From Umbilicaria muhlenbergii (lineage: Eukaryota > Ascomycota > Lecanoromycetes > Umbilicariales > Umbilicariaceae), in NCBI GenBank assembly GCA_000611775.1, contig KK106984.1, positions 278,364 to 342,363 of the forward strand: DNA of 64,000 nt, in the 5' to 3' direction. The position numbers were made by a program, and so were the translations under genes. The first letter of the stretch is position 1; the number at the start of each line of letters is the position of its first letter. Of this stretch, positions 49,021 through 61,289 are shown piece by piece. The notes under the pieces are model-generated. The model worked only from the letters and a program-made list of their open reading frames with translations, ran no database searches and was not told the DNA's origin.

Positions 49021-49582
49021 CTCATTGTTTAATGAAATTACATCAGTTCTGTCAGAGGAACCTGCTGTCAGTTAATCATCAAAAATGATGAAGAATTCAA
49101 AGAAGTCAAAGAGAGAATTAATAATTTAACTCTGAGTTAATTCCTCCTGCTTCAGTTCTTTAATATTTTGAAGCTCAGTATGAATCAGATTTGTCTGTCA
49201 CTTCTTGAGGAGAGTAATTTGTTTGCAAAGTCTCTCTTTCTTCATCTTCAACTTTCACTTTTTAACAGAAACATCTGTCTTTTTTTTTCATAAATGAAGA
49301 AGTTTCTCCTCAACATGATTCAACTCAGCTGAAGAAATTACAAGGTCACAAGCAACACCTGATTAAACATAAGAACTGCAACAGTTAAATTTTAAAAACA
49401 TGAAATACTCACAGTCATCAGAGACACAGTGATGACAAGATCACATGACAAGATTTCTGAAGTTGATGATATGATCAGTCAAGCAGAAGTGATAAATTGA
49501 GGATTAAGTAATCTTTCTGCCATCAGAGTAAGGCATGAGAGGCTTTAATTTCTGAGGATGAAAACCTTGTGAGGGGAGTTAA
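49021..49582 (-). other. 3' region of element H with antisense coiled-coil-like sequence
   Basis: On the minus strand, opposite to pol, about 49130-49350 reads as Lys/Glu-rich helix (KERLCKQITLLKK, NIKELKQEEL). It matches the open frame of F at 50089-50337 in the same position. No intact frame remains. The rest shows nothing recognisable. Confidence 0.45.
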
Positions 49583-49988
49583 TGTTATGACTTAATCAGA
49601 ACAGTACTTAAAAGTATGTGCTTACAATGAACAGCTGATACTGATCAAAATGATTGAGGTGAGCAAGAGCTTGAGCATCTTAATCATCTCAATCAAGGTG
49701 ATTAAGCTGTTCAGAGTGATTAAAAGTTCAATCATCATGATCACTTCAATCACATGAGTCTCTTAAAGTCTATATAATCACAGGTAGATTCATAGTTAAG
49801 AGCTTATGCTCAACTCATATATCAAATGCAATCTCTTAAGTTTATGACTACTAGTTCCCTCACTTGGTTTTAACCTTAAGATCATTGTTGATCATATAGT
49901 TCATTGAACCTTGTCTAGTTCATTGAATCATACTTATAATTCACTGAATGATAATATTACTTCAGTCACTATGACATCACCTGTTACA
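49583..49988 (+). repeat. Element H, 3' LTR
   Basis: 406 bp, TGTTATGACTT...CACCTGTTACA, followed by TGAAA. Confidence 0.92.
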
Positions 49989-50603
49989 TGAAAAGGGTAT
50001 GACACAGCAGGAAACACATGAGAATCAGAAGAAAATCTCACTCATTATGCAATAAAACTACATCAGTTCTGACAACAGAACTTGAACCTCAGAGGTCATT
50101 CAACACTGAGAAATTAAAGAGGTTGAAAGTAATGTTTAAAGTTGAAGTCTTCACTTGCTTGCTCTCCTTCACCTTCAACTCTTTAATGTTCATAAATTCA
50201 CGGGATATGAAGTCTTTCTGACAGTGTTGCAATAGTTTTTTCTGTTTGCAGAGATGAACTAACTTAGTTGATGCCTCAGCAATTATTTCCTCAGCAGCAG
50301 AAGTCTTTTCCTTCAGAGAAGTTAATTCAATTTTCACTTTTTCTCAGTCAACACTACTGAAAAAAAGATCACAAGACTTTTCAGTCTGTATGCAGATGAC
50401 ACACTTTTTAAAATCATCACTCATGTGATAATCTTTCACATCATCAACACATCACCTACATGATTGCATGATGAAAGGAGCAAGGTTGAGCTTATGAAGA
50501 AAATTACAACATCATTAAAAAGAGTTCAATTTCTTTTGCACTCAGGAAGAAGGCATGAAGATGTTTAAGTTTTTAAGAATGAAAACCTTAAGAGAGAAGT
50601 TAA
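49989..50603 (+). pseudogene. Element F chromodomain end and 3' region
   Basis: Resumes F after H: GYDTAGNTWESEENL of the chromodomain at about 49998-50040, then the 3' region up to the 3' LTR. Its minus strand carries the antisense frame listed separately. Confidence 0.75.
50089..50337 (-). CDS. Antisense coiled-coil ORF in the 3' region of element F
   Basis: An 82-codon open frame on the strand opposite to gag-pol. The sequence is heptad-like and charged: IELTSLKEKTSAAEEIIAEA, LVHLCKQKKLL, FMNIKELKVKESKQ. Such a coiled coil ending in a (N)I/VEEL-type turn is typical of small fungal hypothetical proteins that carry C-x2-C zinc-cluster-like pairs before the coil; Cys codons in C-x2-C spacing also occur just upstream on this strand (about 50370-50460). 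H and D carry parallel sequence at the same place. The function is unknown; the similarity is recalled from motif style, not searched. It is part of a fossil. Confidence 0.5.
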   Translation of the reverse strand: MKIELTSLKEKTSAAEEIIAEASTKLVHLCKQKKLLQHCQKDFISREFMNIKELKVKESKQVKTSTLNITFNLFNFSVLNDL

Positions 50604-50941
50604 TGTTACAGCTCTCACACTATAGTATTAATGAAGTACACAGTGCATGCATATATAAAGTACTGCTCACCTTGCTCACCTGTTGAGTATGATGAGCATG
50701 AAGTGTTACATCAGGTTGCTCACCTTGCTCATTAAGATAAACATGATGAGCACACTGAGCACATGAGTCTCCTATAGTTTATATAATCACAGGTAGATTC
50801 ATAATTAGGAGCTCATGCTCAACTCATGTATTAAAGGCAATCTACTAATTTTATCTTCTAAACCTACTTAATATTACTTGTGATACTTACAGTTTGAAGA
50901 ATGACAGTATTACTTCAGTCATTATGACATCATCTGTTACA
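50604..50941 (+). repeat. Element F, 3' LTR
   Basis: 338 bp, TGTTACAGCTC...CATCTGTTACA, partner of 32210-32538. ACTGA follows. Confidence 0.9.
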
Positions 50942-51437
50942 ACTGACTTGACATCATCAGAGATGTACAATGTTACTGTCATGACTGTGTTAAATGTCAA
51001 AAAGTGAAGTCATCTCATCACAAGTCATACAGGTTATTGAACTCATTATCAGTTTTAAAAATGTCATGACATATGATGACAATGAACTTTATTACAGACC
51101 TGCCGCTGAGCAGTATATATAACAATACAATATGAAACTCAATCCTCATTATAATAAATAAGTTGATTAAAATGACTCACTACATTTTTATACAAAAGAT
51201 GATGACAGTTGCTGACTTCATTGAAGTGTTTATTTAAGACATAATCAGGCTTCATGACATGTCAGAAGTTTTAATCACTGACAGAGACAAGTTGTTTACA
51301 TTAAAGCAGTGAATCAGCTTCTGCTTTCACATGTAGTGTCATTGTAACATGTCAACAGCTTTTCACCCTCAAACTGACAGTCAAACAGAGAGGCAGAATC
51401 AATCTCTGAAGATGTATTTATACATATTCATTAATGA
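50942..51437 (+). pseudogene. Element B integrase, catalytic part
   Basis: Resumes B after F: CVKCQKVKSSHHKSYRLL (end of the zinc finger), then the core with TDRDKLFT-type sequence and FHPQTDSQTERQNQSLKMYL. It stops at AATGA (51433-51437), where the family I LTR of J begins. Broken in many places. Confidence 0.78.
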
Positions 51438-51728
51438 TGTAAGGGGATGAGTGTATGATGATCATCATATAGGTGTTGAATGAGGTGTCATAAGCAATAT
51501 AATCATGATAGATCAATGCAATGATTATATATCTTTTATTCAGTGACAAAACTGATCACTGAGAAAGCAGGTTTCTGAACTTCCTTGTGAAGAGTTTTAC
51601 TTGATGTCAAGGCACTAGGCGCTGAGTCATCATATTTATATAATGTCATATTATAGTGTCATATTATAATGTTGTACTAATGTCATATTAGTGTCATACT
51701 GTCATATTATTATATGATGACTCTGACA
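51438..51728 (-). repeat. Family I LTR at the left end of J/K
   Basis: 291 bp, TGTAAGGGG...CTCTGACA, followed on the right by the usual 3' region with the purine-rich tract on the minus strand. Its left flank AATGA has no matching copy after 59730. Confidence 0.88.
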
Positions 51729-53560
51729 CAACATTTTCCTTCTCATGATGCTGTCCTCAGAGTCAACTGACTACTCATAAACTTCATTATGACATCATAA
51801 CAGTTGAGGTTGTAGAGTGAGCATGTTGAACTTGTAAGATGATCATGTGAAACTGCATTAAGATAAAGCTGATCACATGCTTTCACTTAATTGTGATGAT
51901 ATCACGCTGGCAGTAAACTTTCTTCATAACATAAACATTGAAAATCACAATGTTTATTGTAGGTTTAAAACACCTCTTCTCTTGTGTTTCTTCTTCATCA
52001 TTTCTATTATGACATGTTGTTATATTTTTCATGACTTTTTCACAGCTCATTGAGTGACCTGATGACTTCATGATGTCATCCCTCATTGCAGAGGTGTTCA
52101 CCTCATGAAGGAAGCATCATGAAGCTTGCAGCTTATACTTCATTTGCAGTGTCATACTTTCTGTCATACCTCATATGAATGCTAACATGGTATATAGGTA
52201 ATCAATACTTGAACTCTTAAACTCATGATCATGAACAATGATGAAGACTCACCTTCATCAGAGAAGCCTGTTGAGCTTTAAGCTCAATGTGATGAGGAGG
52301 GCTCTGAGTCAGAGTTAATGAATGAAACTGTGATGATCAACACCTTCAGAAAGAGACAGGGAAACAGGATGATAAAATTGACTGTTCAACATCTGAAGAA
52401 GATTAAATGTTTATCTTTAAGTGACATCTTCAGCAGCAGTTCCTGCTCTGTGTGATGTCATGATGATACCTCACTGCCAGCTCATGTGCAGCAGGCTCAT
52501 CATCATGAGCATGTGATTTAAGAGAACCTCAGTCACATATTGTCAAGTACTGCTCACTGTGACTCTTATATAAGAGTTGAAGTTGATCACTGCTTTGTGT
52601 TGAACAGAGGAGCCTGCGCATGTTGCATATCTTTTTATAATCTTCATGAGTAATGCATGACAGAGCCTCTGATCATCATTACTCTTAATTTTGAAAGCTC
52701 TGATGTTGTTGTTCTGATGCATATTTATGATGATCAGAGGGATGACAGCACATCATAAGTCTGCCTTTCTTAATTCTCTTTTGTTTTGTTTAGTACAACA
52801 AAGTGTTATACTTTATGTCATACTTTTGCATTGCTAACTAGTCATAGTGTTTAATGACTGATCATCAGATTCTCATGCTGTCATCTTTTATCAATTATTA
52901 TCAGCACTCTTCACACCCCCTGCAGCTACTCCTCAACATGAGTCTCATGACATTCATAATGAGGTGATTAATGTTAATTCAGTAATTCTGAAGAGCTCAT
53001 TCAAGCTCTTGTTGTCTTGCTGAAGAGCACTGCTCACACTCTCTGCATCCTCAACACTTATCAATCTCATCATCATTAAGAGTATATCAAACTCTGTGAG
53101 CAGTGCTGCATTGAGGAGATGAGGTCAAAGGCTTCATCAGATAATGAAGAAGAGTTTAAAATGATGAAAAACAAGTAGATAAATGAGGATGACTTGACAC
53201 AACACTGATGAGAAGTTGAGTGCAAGATGTTGACCTCAGGTTCACTTTAATCTTCAGACCTGAAATGAAATGCTTCTGCACTTAAGTGTTTTTTGATTCT
53301 CTGCAATGTGACACATCTGTTATAATGTAGTTCATACAGTAATTCTATTACAGATCTCATTGTAGCATCATAACCTCTGTTATATTCTTATTGTAGAGCA
53401 CTGATTCTGTCATAAGAGATCAGGTTAACAAAGCTGATAAAGTTTTTAATTCTTAAGACTCATGACTTTTATGACAGCTTTCTTAAGGCTCATGACTTTT
53501 GTGACAGCTTCTCAATTAATTTTAAAGAATCACATCATACAGCTCACCTGAATTTCAGTT
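51729..53560 (+). other. 3' region of J/K with antisense coding-like sequence
   Basis: Collinear with 4472-6330 of C. Plus-strand blocks corresponding to the antisense frames of A and C lie at about 52225-52460 and 52555-52760, with an acidic block near 53100-53180. No long open frame survives. Minus-strand frame 51883-52101 has no recognised similarity. Confidence 0.45.
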
Positions 53561-53569
53561 TATCAGAGT

Positions 53570-54960
53570 TGTCAGCATGAAATTTTCACATTTTTGCCTT
53601 TACATTGTGAATGAAGTGTGTTGACTTTTATGTGTCATCTCACACTTGATCTGTCAGCTTTTATTTGATGAGGTATTGAAGCCTGTCATCATGAATATGA
53701 TTATTCACAATTGTTTTAACTTTTCACTCATCATCTTGATTAAGTAGTAGGTCTTTTCCTGTCAATGCAGAGAACACATGATGTGTGTCTCAAAATGACT
53801 TCAATAGAGTGACATTGAATATGTTATAAATGTTTCAATCCTCTGAGAGGTCAAGTTCATATGATGATTAACTTATCACATGTCATATCATGAATGAGCT
53901 GAGCTTTTTTAAATGCAGTTTCTTCATCTGATTGTTCACTGACACATTCTTTTCATTAATCAGTATTAAATCACCTTCTTTGAATGTTATCTCTGTTCAG
54001 TGTTGATTATAATAATTTGCATACATTTTGTTAATCTGTCATAACTGCTTCTGAGCTGTTGTAATTTAATCTTGAAGCTGCTGTGCATCTGCATAGAATC
54101 TTATTTGTTTATGTGAGTGCTGTATAAACAGCTTACTTAGGCTCATCTGAGGATCTCACTTTAAATTAAGCTGAAAGGAGCTCTTTCTTGTAGCAGCATG
54201 TATGAAGTTGTTGTATGAGAACTTCATGCAAGGTAGAAGCTTAACTCAGTTCTTTTACTGCTCATTAATGAATATGCATAAATACACCTTCAGGGACTGA
54301 TTCTGCCTCTTTGTTTGATCATTAGTTTGCAGGTGAAAAGCTGTTGACATGTTATAACAACACTGCATGTGAAAGCAGAAGCTGATTCATTGCTTTAACA
54401 TAAAAAGTTTATCTCTGTCTGTGATTAGAACTTTTGACACATCATGATGCTTAATAATGTCCTGAATAAACATTTCAATGAAGTCAACAACTGACATTGT
54501 CTTCTGTACAGAAATATAATGAGTCATTTTAATCAACTTATCAATTATGATGAGGATTGAATCTCATGTCATACTTTCATATGTGCTGCTCAGTGGCAGG
54601 TTTATAATGAAGTTCATTGTCATCATATGTCATGACATTTTCAGGACTGATAATGAGTTTAATAATTTATATGATTTGTGATGAGCTGGCTTCACCTTTT
54701 GGCATTCAACACAGTCATGACAGTAACATCATACATCTCTGACAGTATCAGGTCAATCATAAGATCACTGCATTAATTTTGTAATTCTTGACTTCCTGAA
54801 ATGACCTGCAAAAACATCATCATGAAATCAACTGATCACTGCATTGTGAAGGGCAGAGTTCTGTGAAACATAAATCTTATCATCATAGTGTATGACATCA
54901 TCTATTTCTTGTCAACATTTTTGTATATTTGACAGTATAAATGTCATATTTGACTGCATC
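53570..54960 (-). pseudogene. Element K integrase and chromodomain
   Basis: Chromodomain about 53570-53740, integrase about 53850-54960, matching C segment by segment. The plus-strand frame 54892-55104 is an antisense shadow. Broken in many places. Confidence 0.68.
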
Positions 54961-55334
54961 TCTGATGTCATGATCATCTCAGGGTTCATGTCTATATTCA
55001 TATTTATCATCTCAGACTCAGTCAAGTTGTTTTTATCCTCAAGAGAGGTAGTTAATCTCTGTTGTATTCATCATATCAAACTGTCTTTCAACTGCTCAGT
55101 ATGAATTGCATGTTTAAGTTGTTCAATAAACATCTTTGTATAAGCTATTATCTCCTCACCTATTGATGAGTGAGTAGACATGAGTTGAAGCACTTCAACA
55201 GTGTCAGCAGAAGCATTATCCTCAATTTAAAGATTAATAAGAACATGACTTGTATCATCATTTATAACTGCAGTGTTTATTAAGTTATCCTTGATTGAGT
55301 GCTGCTGAGGCTCTGCATATTTAAATATTTTTAT

Positions 55335-55690
55335 TCAGTCATGACTTGCTTCTTGAGCATGTAGGTCATGAACTGCTGATGTTTCAGTTATATCATCAAC
55401 TTCAGTATTCATCATATTGATATATTCATCATGACTTGCTTCTTGAGCATGTAGGTCATGGACTGCTGATGTTTCAATCATGTCATCAGCTTCAGTATTC
55501 ATCATACTGAGTAAGTGATGCACTGCTGATGTTTTAATGATATCACTGACTTCATCTGACATGACACTCTCATCATTTTCATTACAGCTTGCTTCTTTTT
55601 AAGCAGGTAAATTTCACATCACTGATGTTTTAATGAGACTGTCATCTTCAGTGTTCATCATATCAGTAGTATTTATTGTAACAGGTATGA
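55335..55690 (-). repeat. Element K RNase H-integrase linker, about four tandem units
   Basis: The 75-codon open stretch 55335-55562 shows the repeat best: TSAVHDLHAQEASHDEYINM occurs, followed by MNTEVDD, and the cycle restarts after about 30 residues. Units without the DLHAQEASHDEYI part are also present (TSAVHHLLSMMNTE). About four units in all. Confidence 0.8.
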
Positions 55691-55879
55691 CATTCTCTTG
55701 TCATAATTTCTGTCATACTGCCCTTGACTGCAGTGTCATTGCAGCAAGCATGTATAATTTCTTCTGTATTAACTTATAATCCTCACTTCTCAAGTGGAAG
55801 GACTGTTGCATTATTTCAGCAGCAGTTGAGGTACTGACAGTCTTCAGCAGTTCATAATCAAGCTGTTTTAATAAATCAT

Positions 55880-57146
55880 CAGCAGGGTTCTTCTTGTCTT
55901 CTTGATATGTGACTTTGAAGTCATATTCAGCAAGCTTCTCAGCTCATTTAAGCTGCCTTCATGTGAGGTTTGAGGTAGCCATGAATCAAACAAGGTTTGC
56001 ATGATCAGTCAGTATGACAATTTGATGTTTAGCACCCTGACAGTAGTGCTGCCAATGATGCATGACTTTCATGATGACAAGGAGCTTTTGCTCACCTGTA
56101 TCATATTAAGTCTCAGTATTTAGCAGCTTTTTGCTGTAATAAGTAATTAATAATCAGTGCAATTGATCATTGACCTCAAAGCATTGCATCAAGATTTCAT
56201 CAATTGTGAATTCAGAGGCGTCTGTTTCAACCCTCATGAGTTTGTTTTCATTGAAGTAGTGTAGTAATGAAGCACTCATGAAGGTCTCCTTCAGAGCATT
56301 AAACACTTTCAATGCAGTTCCTGAAAGTGAAAAAGAGGCAGGTATGACATTTTCTTATTATAACTTTCCTTTGACTTGTGAGCTGCATGCTGAATAGTTT
56401 GTGTTAAACCTTTATAATGAGATTAAGCTGCTCTGCTTTCCTTCAATGTCTTGATGAGGAGCAGTTCAGTGAGTTGAAAAGAGACTTAATACAACCTTAA
56501 TCTTCTTTTTATTCCTTTCTGTTTTCAGAAGGTTTAACAGCAGTGCTGCAATTCATGAATAATCTCTTATAAACCTTCAGAAGAAGTTAATGAAGCTTAA
56601 AAAAATCTGCAATTCATGAATGTTCTTCAGGAGCAGTCATTCTTCAACAGTTTAAATTCTCTTCAAGTTCATGTATATGCCTTTTATGTTGATCTTGAAT
56701 CCTAGGAAATTCACTTCTGTTGCATTGAATGAGCACTTACTGATCTTAAGATGAAGATCATGATGTTGTAGTGCATCTAGTACTTATCATACATGCTCTT
56801 CATGCTTAAACTCATCTTTGCTAAAGATCAAGATATCATTCAAGTAGATCACACATGTGATGTTTAAAAACTCATCAAGCACTTTATTAATGAAGGCTTG
56901 AAATGTAGCAGGAGCATTCATGAGACTGAAAAGCATAATAAGATATTTAAACAGCTCAAATCATGTTCAGAATGCTGTTTTTCACTCATCTTCACCCTTA
57001 ATTCATATTCAATTATATGCATTCTTGCAGTTCAGCTTAGTGAACTTCTTAGCTCCTTGAAGATGATTCAACATGTCTGATATAAGTGATAATGAGTAAC
57101 AATTCTTAATAGTAATATCATTCAAGCGCTTATAATCAATGACTAA
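55880..57146 (-). pseudogene. Element K RNase H and RT body
   Basis: RNase H about 55880-56300, RT palm and thumb about 56570-57140. Collinear with B in reverse. The plus-strand frame 56898-57080 is an antisense shadow. Broken in many places. Confidence 0.7.
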
Positions 57147-57536
57147 TCATAGGCTGCCGTCTGATTTCAGTACAAACATAACAGATGAAGCTGCAGATGA
57201 TATTAATTTACAAATTATGCCTGTCTTCATGATGTCATCTAAATATACCTTCAGTACATCAAGTTCAGTCAGAGACATCAAGTATAACTTTCTGAATAAA
57301 GATTGCTGCTCTGATTTCAAGTCAATGACATGATCATGTGAACCTCTCTCAGGCAAAGACTGCTTCTCAGCTGCTTGAAATATGTCTGTGAAGTCATGAT
57401 ATTCAGGAGGTAGTGTGTCATACACATCATTATCTCTGTCATACTGTAATGAGTTCATCTGAAGGGTATATTCTTTTATATTAATCATTAAGTTTGACGG
57501 TCCTATGAAGTGTTCTGTAATGAAAAGATTATTCAT
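57147..57536 (-). pseudogene. Element K protease-RT junction and RT start, longest open stretch of the nest
   Basis: 129 codons: FIGPSNLMINIKEYTLQM, LPPEYHDFTDIFQAAEKQSL, PERGSHDHVIDL, then LMSLTELDVLKVYLDDIMKT, IICK and VMFVLKSDGSL. This is the textbook entry into a Ty3 RT (PPEYHDF, DH.IDL, F..KKDGSLR). It is a chance-preserved segment of a broken copy. Confidence 0.88.
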
Positions 57537-57539
57537 ATG

Positions 57540-59450
57540 TAGAATGTTCTTCAGCGCCTTCTTCTCATTAATAGTGAATACTCAGTGTGCTGTGATATGC
57601 TTCACCTTTTTCCATAGGAATTTCCCTGTGTTGTATTCATGATTCAGGTTTGCATTGACTAGGAATGATAACCTGAGGATGAAAGAAATTAATGCATTAT
57701 CTCATGTGACAAGGAAGCAGCTGTTATAATGATAAGATTAATTATTGATGTCATATGCTGTAATAGTCAATATGATGAATTCTGACAAGTTAATCATATT
57801 GCCTCATGTGTTGACTTGAGCTTCATAGGGTTCAGTTTGTAAAGACAGTTCATTGACAACATATCATGTGATAATATTGCCTTGACTGTCATTGTTAATA
57901 ATATATGAGTATTTTTTCTTCAGATCATCTTTTATTGTATGAGAGTTCACCTTTAACTGCTCTGATATCAGATGTGAGATATCATCAATGATAAATAAGA
58001 AGATGAGCTGAAGGTTGATTGTGAATCATTTATTCACATCAACTGCAGTAGTGACTGCTGTTGATCATCTCATCATACATTCATTTGTTCAATGATTGAT
58101 GACTTCACACTTGATACAGAGGCCTGCTGCTTTTCATGCATTTATTTCATTCTTAAGAATAAAGTCTTCTTGTCAGCATGAGGGTTCTGTGAATGTCTGT
58201 GTTGTTGTCATGATCACTTTCTCCGCAACTGATATGTGATTTAAATTTCAGCTTTGATCATGATTACTTTCTTGATAAAAGCCTCATGAATTGTTTCCTC
58301 TTCTGTGATTGAATTGTTGAGGGTGAGAGGTTTATTATTCAGTGAAAGATTCTTTTCTGTCATAGTATGATGTCTGTGTCATACTTTTGTCATTATTGTC
58401 AGTTTTGCTTTAATGATCCTTTTTGGTGTCTGAGCAGCTTCAGAACAGTTCATGATTAATGATGATGTCAAGATGTGCTGAAATTTCTTGCACTGACTGT
58501 CTTGCAACCTGCGTCAGATCTCAATATCATAATTCAGTCAAGATGTGATGAGGAAGTCTTGATCATCAGTGATTTTAAATGAGCATCTCATCAATTTCCT
58601 TATGTGAAGCTGAAAGAAAGCAGTAAAGTTCTGATAATTTGTTGTATCAAGAGATGATTATATCATGATTGCAGAATTCAGCTGCATTGAAAGTGATGAT
58701 ATTTCATTTGTTCATGTCTTCATCAGGGGATAGGTTCTTCTTTAGAACCTTTAAAAAGTTGTCATAAATGATTTAAATGTAATCATGCTGCTCTTTTTGC
58801 TTCTGTCAGTCACTCATGATTATTTTCTCAAGGTAGGTGCCTGCTCAGATGATGAAATCTCATTCAGTAGAGAATTACTCTGACATCAGCTCTCAGTTTT
58901 AATTAATTTCATTCAGGTATTTTTGAAGTTTTCATCTCATGACTTTAATGTCTTCTGCATAAAGGTGAGGCTCTTGTGACTTTACAAGGTGTTAAAAAGG
59001 AGGAGGTGTGATGTCTGTTATAATTTAACATCATAATTTATGTGATGAACCTGTGTTGTTCCCTGAGTTTGTTGTAATCATAATTGAAGAATCTTCTTAC
59101 AGATGTTAATTAAGCTTCTGAAGCTCTCTTTTATTATTCTTAAACTCAATTTCTTGTCATACATGTCATAATTATAATCACTGATGCTTGATGACCTTCT
59201 GATTATGAGCAGTGACTGCCTCAAGATCTTTAATGATGTCATCAGAGTTGCCTGCAGTGATATGTTCATCATCATCAATGATGTCAGAAGTAAAGGTATC
59301 AATGATTGATAATGTAAACCTGCTAATTGAAGAGCTTACCTCAGCTTGATTATTGACTATTTCACTGACCTGATGAGATCAAAATATTAATGTCATCATG
59401 TCTTATGCTTCTGACATGACCGTTTACCTGAAGGTACTGAGTGATCAGTA
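57540..59450 (-). pseudogene. Element K gag and protease
   Basis: Protease-type sequence about 57540-58030; gag about 58040-59430, including the open stretch 59078-59302. The primer-binding region TACTGATCACTCAG (reverse strand) adjoins the LTR. Broken in many places. Confidence 0.6.
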
Positions 59451-59730
59451 TGTAAGAGGATGAGTGTACAACAGTTGTTGTATAAGAGTTAAACAGAGTG
59501 TCATAAGCAATATAATCATGATAGATCAATGCAATGATTATATGTCTTTTATTCAGTGGCAAAACTGATTGCTGAGGAAGCAGGTTTCTGAACCTCCTTG
59601 TGAAGAGTTTTACTTGATGTCAAGGTGCTAAGTGCTGAGTCATCATATCTATATAATGTCATACTATAGTGTTGTATTATAATGTTGTACTAGTGTCATA
59701 CTGTCATATTATTATATGATGACTCTGACA
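59451..59730 (-). repeat. Element K, 5' LTR
   Basis: 280 bp, TGTAAGAGG...CTCTGACA. It is followed by ATGAC (59731-59735) and 3'-region sequence of J that starts abruptly about 300 bp inside the normal 3' region. Confidence 0.9.
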
Positions 59731-61280
59731 ATGACTTTTTCACAGCTCATTGAGTGACTTGATGACTTCATGATATCATTCCTCATTGCAGAGGTGTTCA
59801 CCTCATGAAGGAAGCATCATGAAGCTTGCAGCTCATGCTTCATTTATGATGTCATACTTTCTGTCATACTTCATATGAATGTTAACATGATATATAAGCA
59901 ATCAATACTTGAACTCTCAAACTTATAATCATAAACAACAGTGAAGACCTGTCTTCATCAGGAAAGCCTGTTGAGCTCTGAGCTTAATGTGATGAGGAGG
60001 GCTCTGAGTCAGAGTTAATGAATAAAATTGTGATGATCAACACCTTCAGAAAGAGATGAGGAAACAGAGTGATAAAACTGATTATTCAACACTTGAAGAG
60101 GGTTAAATGTTTATTTTTAAATAATGTCTTCAGCAGCAGTTTCTGCTCTGTGTGATGTCATGATGATACCTCACTGCCAGCTCATGTGCAGCAGGCTCAT
60201 CATCATGAGCATGTGATTTAAAAGAACCTCAATCACATGTTGTTAAGTACTGCTCACTGTGACTCTTGTATAAAAGTTGAAGTTGATCACTGCTTTGTGT
60301 CAGACAGAGGAGCCTGCACATGTTGCATATTTCTCTGCAACTCTCATGAGTAATGCATGACAGAGCCTCTGATCATCACTGCTTTTAACTTTAAAAGCTC
60401 TGATGTTGTTGTCCTGACACATGTTTATGATGATCAGAGAGGTGACAGCACATCATAAATTTACTTTTCTTAATTTTCTTTTGTTTTGTTTAATACAACA
60501 AAGTGTCATACTTTATATCATACTTTTGTCATACTTTATGTCATACTTTTGCATTGTTAACTAGTCATAACATTTAATGACTGATCATCAGATTCTCATG
60601 CTGCTGTTTTTTACTGATCATTATTAACATTCTTCACACCCCCTGCAGCTGCTCCTCAATGTGAGTCTCATGACATTCATAATGAGGTAATTAATGTTAA
60701 TTCAGTAATCTTGAGGAGCTCATTTAAGCTCTTGCTGTCTTGTTGAAAAGCACTGCTCATGCTCTCTGTGTCCTCAACACTCATCAATCTCATCATCATC
60801 AAGAGTATATTGAACTCTGTGAGCAGCACTGTGTTGAGGAGATGAAGTCAAAGGCTTCATTAAATAGTGAAGAAGAGTTTAAAATGATGAAAGACAAGTA
60901 GATAAATGAGAGTGACTTGATGTAACACTGATGAGAGGTTAAGTGCAAGGTGTTGACCTCAGATTCATTTTAATCTTTAAACCTGAAATAAAATGCTTCT
61001 GCACTTGAGTATTCTCTGATTCTCTGCAATGTGACATGTCTGTTATAATGTAGTTCATGCAGTAATCTTATTACAGATCCTGTTGTAGTGTTGTAACTCT
61101 TATCATATTCTTGTCATAAAGTACTGACTTCATCATAAGAGATCAGGTTAACAAAGCTGACAAAGTTTTCAGTTCTTAAAGCTCATGACTTTTGTGACAG
61201 CTTTCTTAAGACTCATGACTTTTGCAACAGCTTCTCAATTGATCTTAAAGAGTCACATTGTACAACTCACCTGAATTTCA
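59731..61280 (+). other. 3' region of element J with antisense coding-like sequence
   Basis: Collinear with 52031-53560. Plus-strand blocks at about 59925-60160, 60255-60460 and 60790-60900 correspond to the antisense segments of C. No long open frame remains. Confidence 0.45.
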
Positions 61281-61289
61281 GTTTATCAG

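Larger units (their letters stand above)
43761..49988 (+). mobile_element. Element H: full-span family II chromovirus fossil
   Basis: 6228 bp, two 406-bp LTRs (43761-44166, 49583-49988) and the perfect target duplication TGAAA (43756-43760, 49989-49993), inserted in the chromodomain of F. Plus-strand order: gag, protease, RT, RNase H, integrase, chromodomain, 3' region with antisense coiled-coil-like sequence. Some open stretches remain (46887-47111, 48717-48971), but the copy is broken in many places. Confidence 0.93.
32210..50941 (+). mobile_element. Element F: family II chromovirus fossil with variant LTR, holding G and H
   Basis: LTRs at 32210-32538 (329 bp) and 50604-50941 (338 bp); target halves ATTGA (32205-32209) and ACTGA (50942-50946) differ by one transition. 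Inserted in the integrase of B: the B frame stops in the zinc finger on the left and resumes with CQKVKSSHHKSY on the right. Internal pieces are 32539-34927, 41067-43760 and 49989-50603. G sits in the RT and H in the chromodomain. Broken in many places beyond these. Confidence 0.9.
3529..51437 (+). mobile_element. Element B: family I chromovirus fossil, split by five insertions
   Basis: Plus-strand copy whose pieces are 3529-4185, 12306-12439, 27404-32209 and 50942-51437; they line up in order with minus-strand copies C and K. The parts seen are 5' LTR, gag, protease, RT, RNase H, the RNase H-integrase linker and most of the integrase. Interrupting elements are C, D, solo LTR S, F and J, each marked by terminal repeats and, except at J's far end, target duplications. 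The chromodomain, 3' region and 3' LTR are outside the window. The copy is broken in many places beyond the insertions. Confidence 0.85.
51438..59730 (-). mobile_element. Element K: family I chromovirus fossil
   Basis: Minus strand. LTRs at 51438-51728 (291 bp) and 59451-59730 (280 bp). Order from right: 5' LTR, gag 58040-59430, protease 57540-58030, RT 56570-57350, RNase H 55880-56300, linker repeats, integrase and chromodomain 53570-54960, long 3' region. Unlike C, E, G and H, the two LTRs differ in length and the flanks do not match: B integrase on the left, family I 3' region on the right. The left LTR may therefore belong wholly or partly to J. Broken in many places. Confidence 0.72.

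Noticed and set aside
55335-55690. CRISPR-like array
   Set aside because: Units differ, there are no unique spacers, and the array lies in frame within a retroelement polyprotein.
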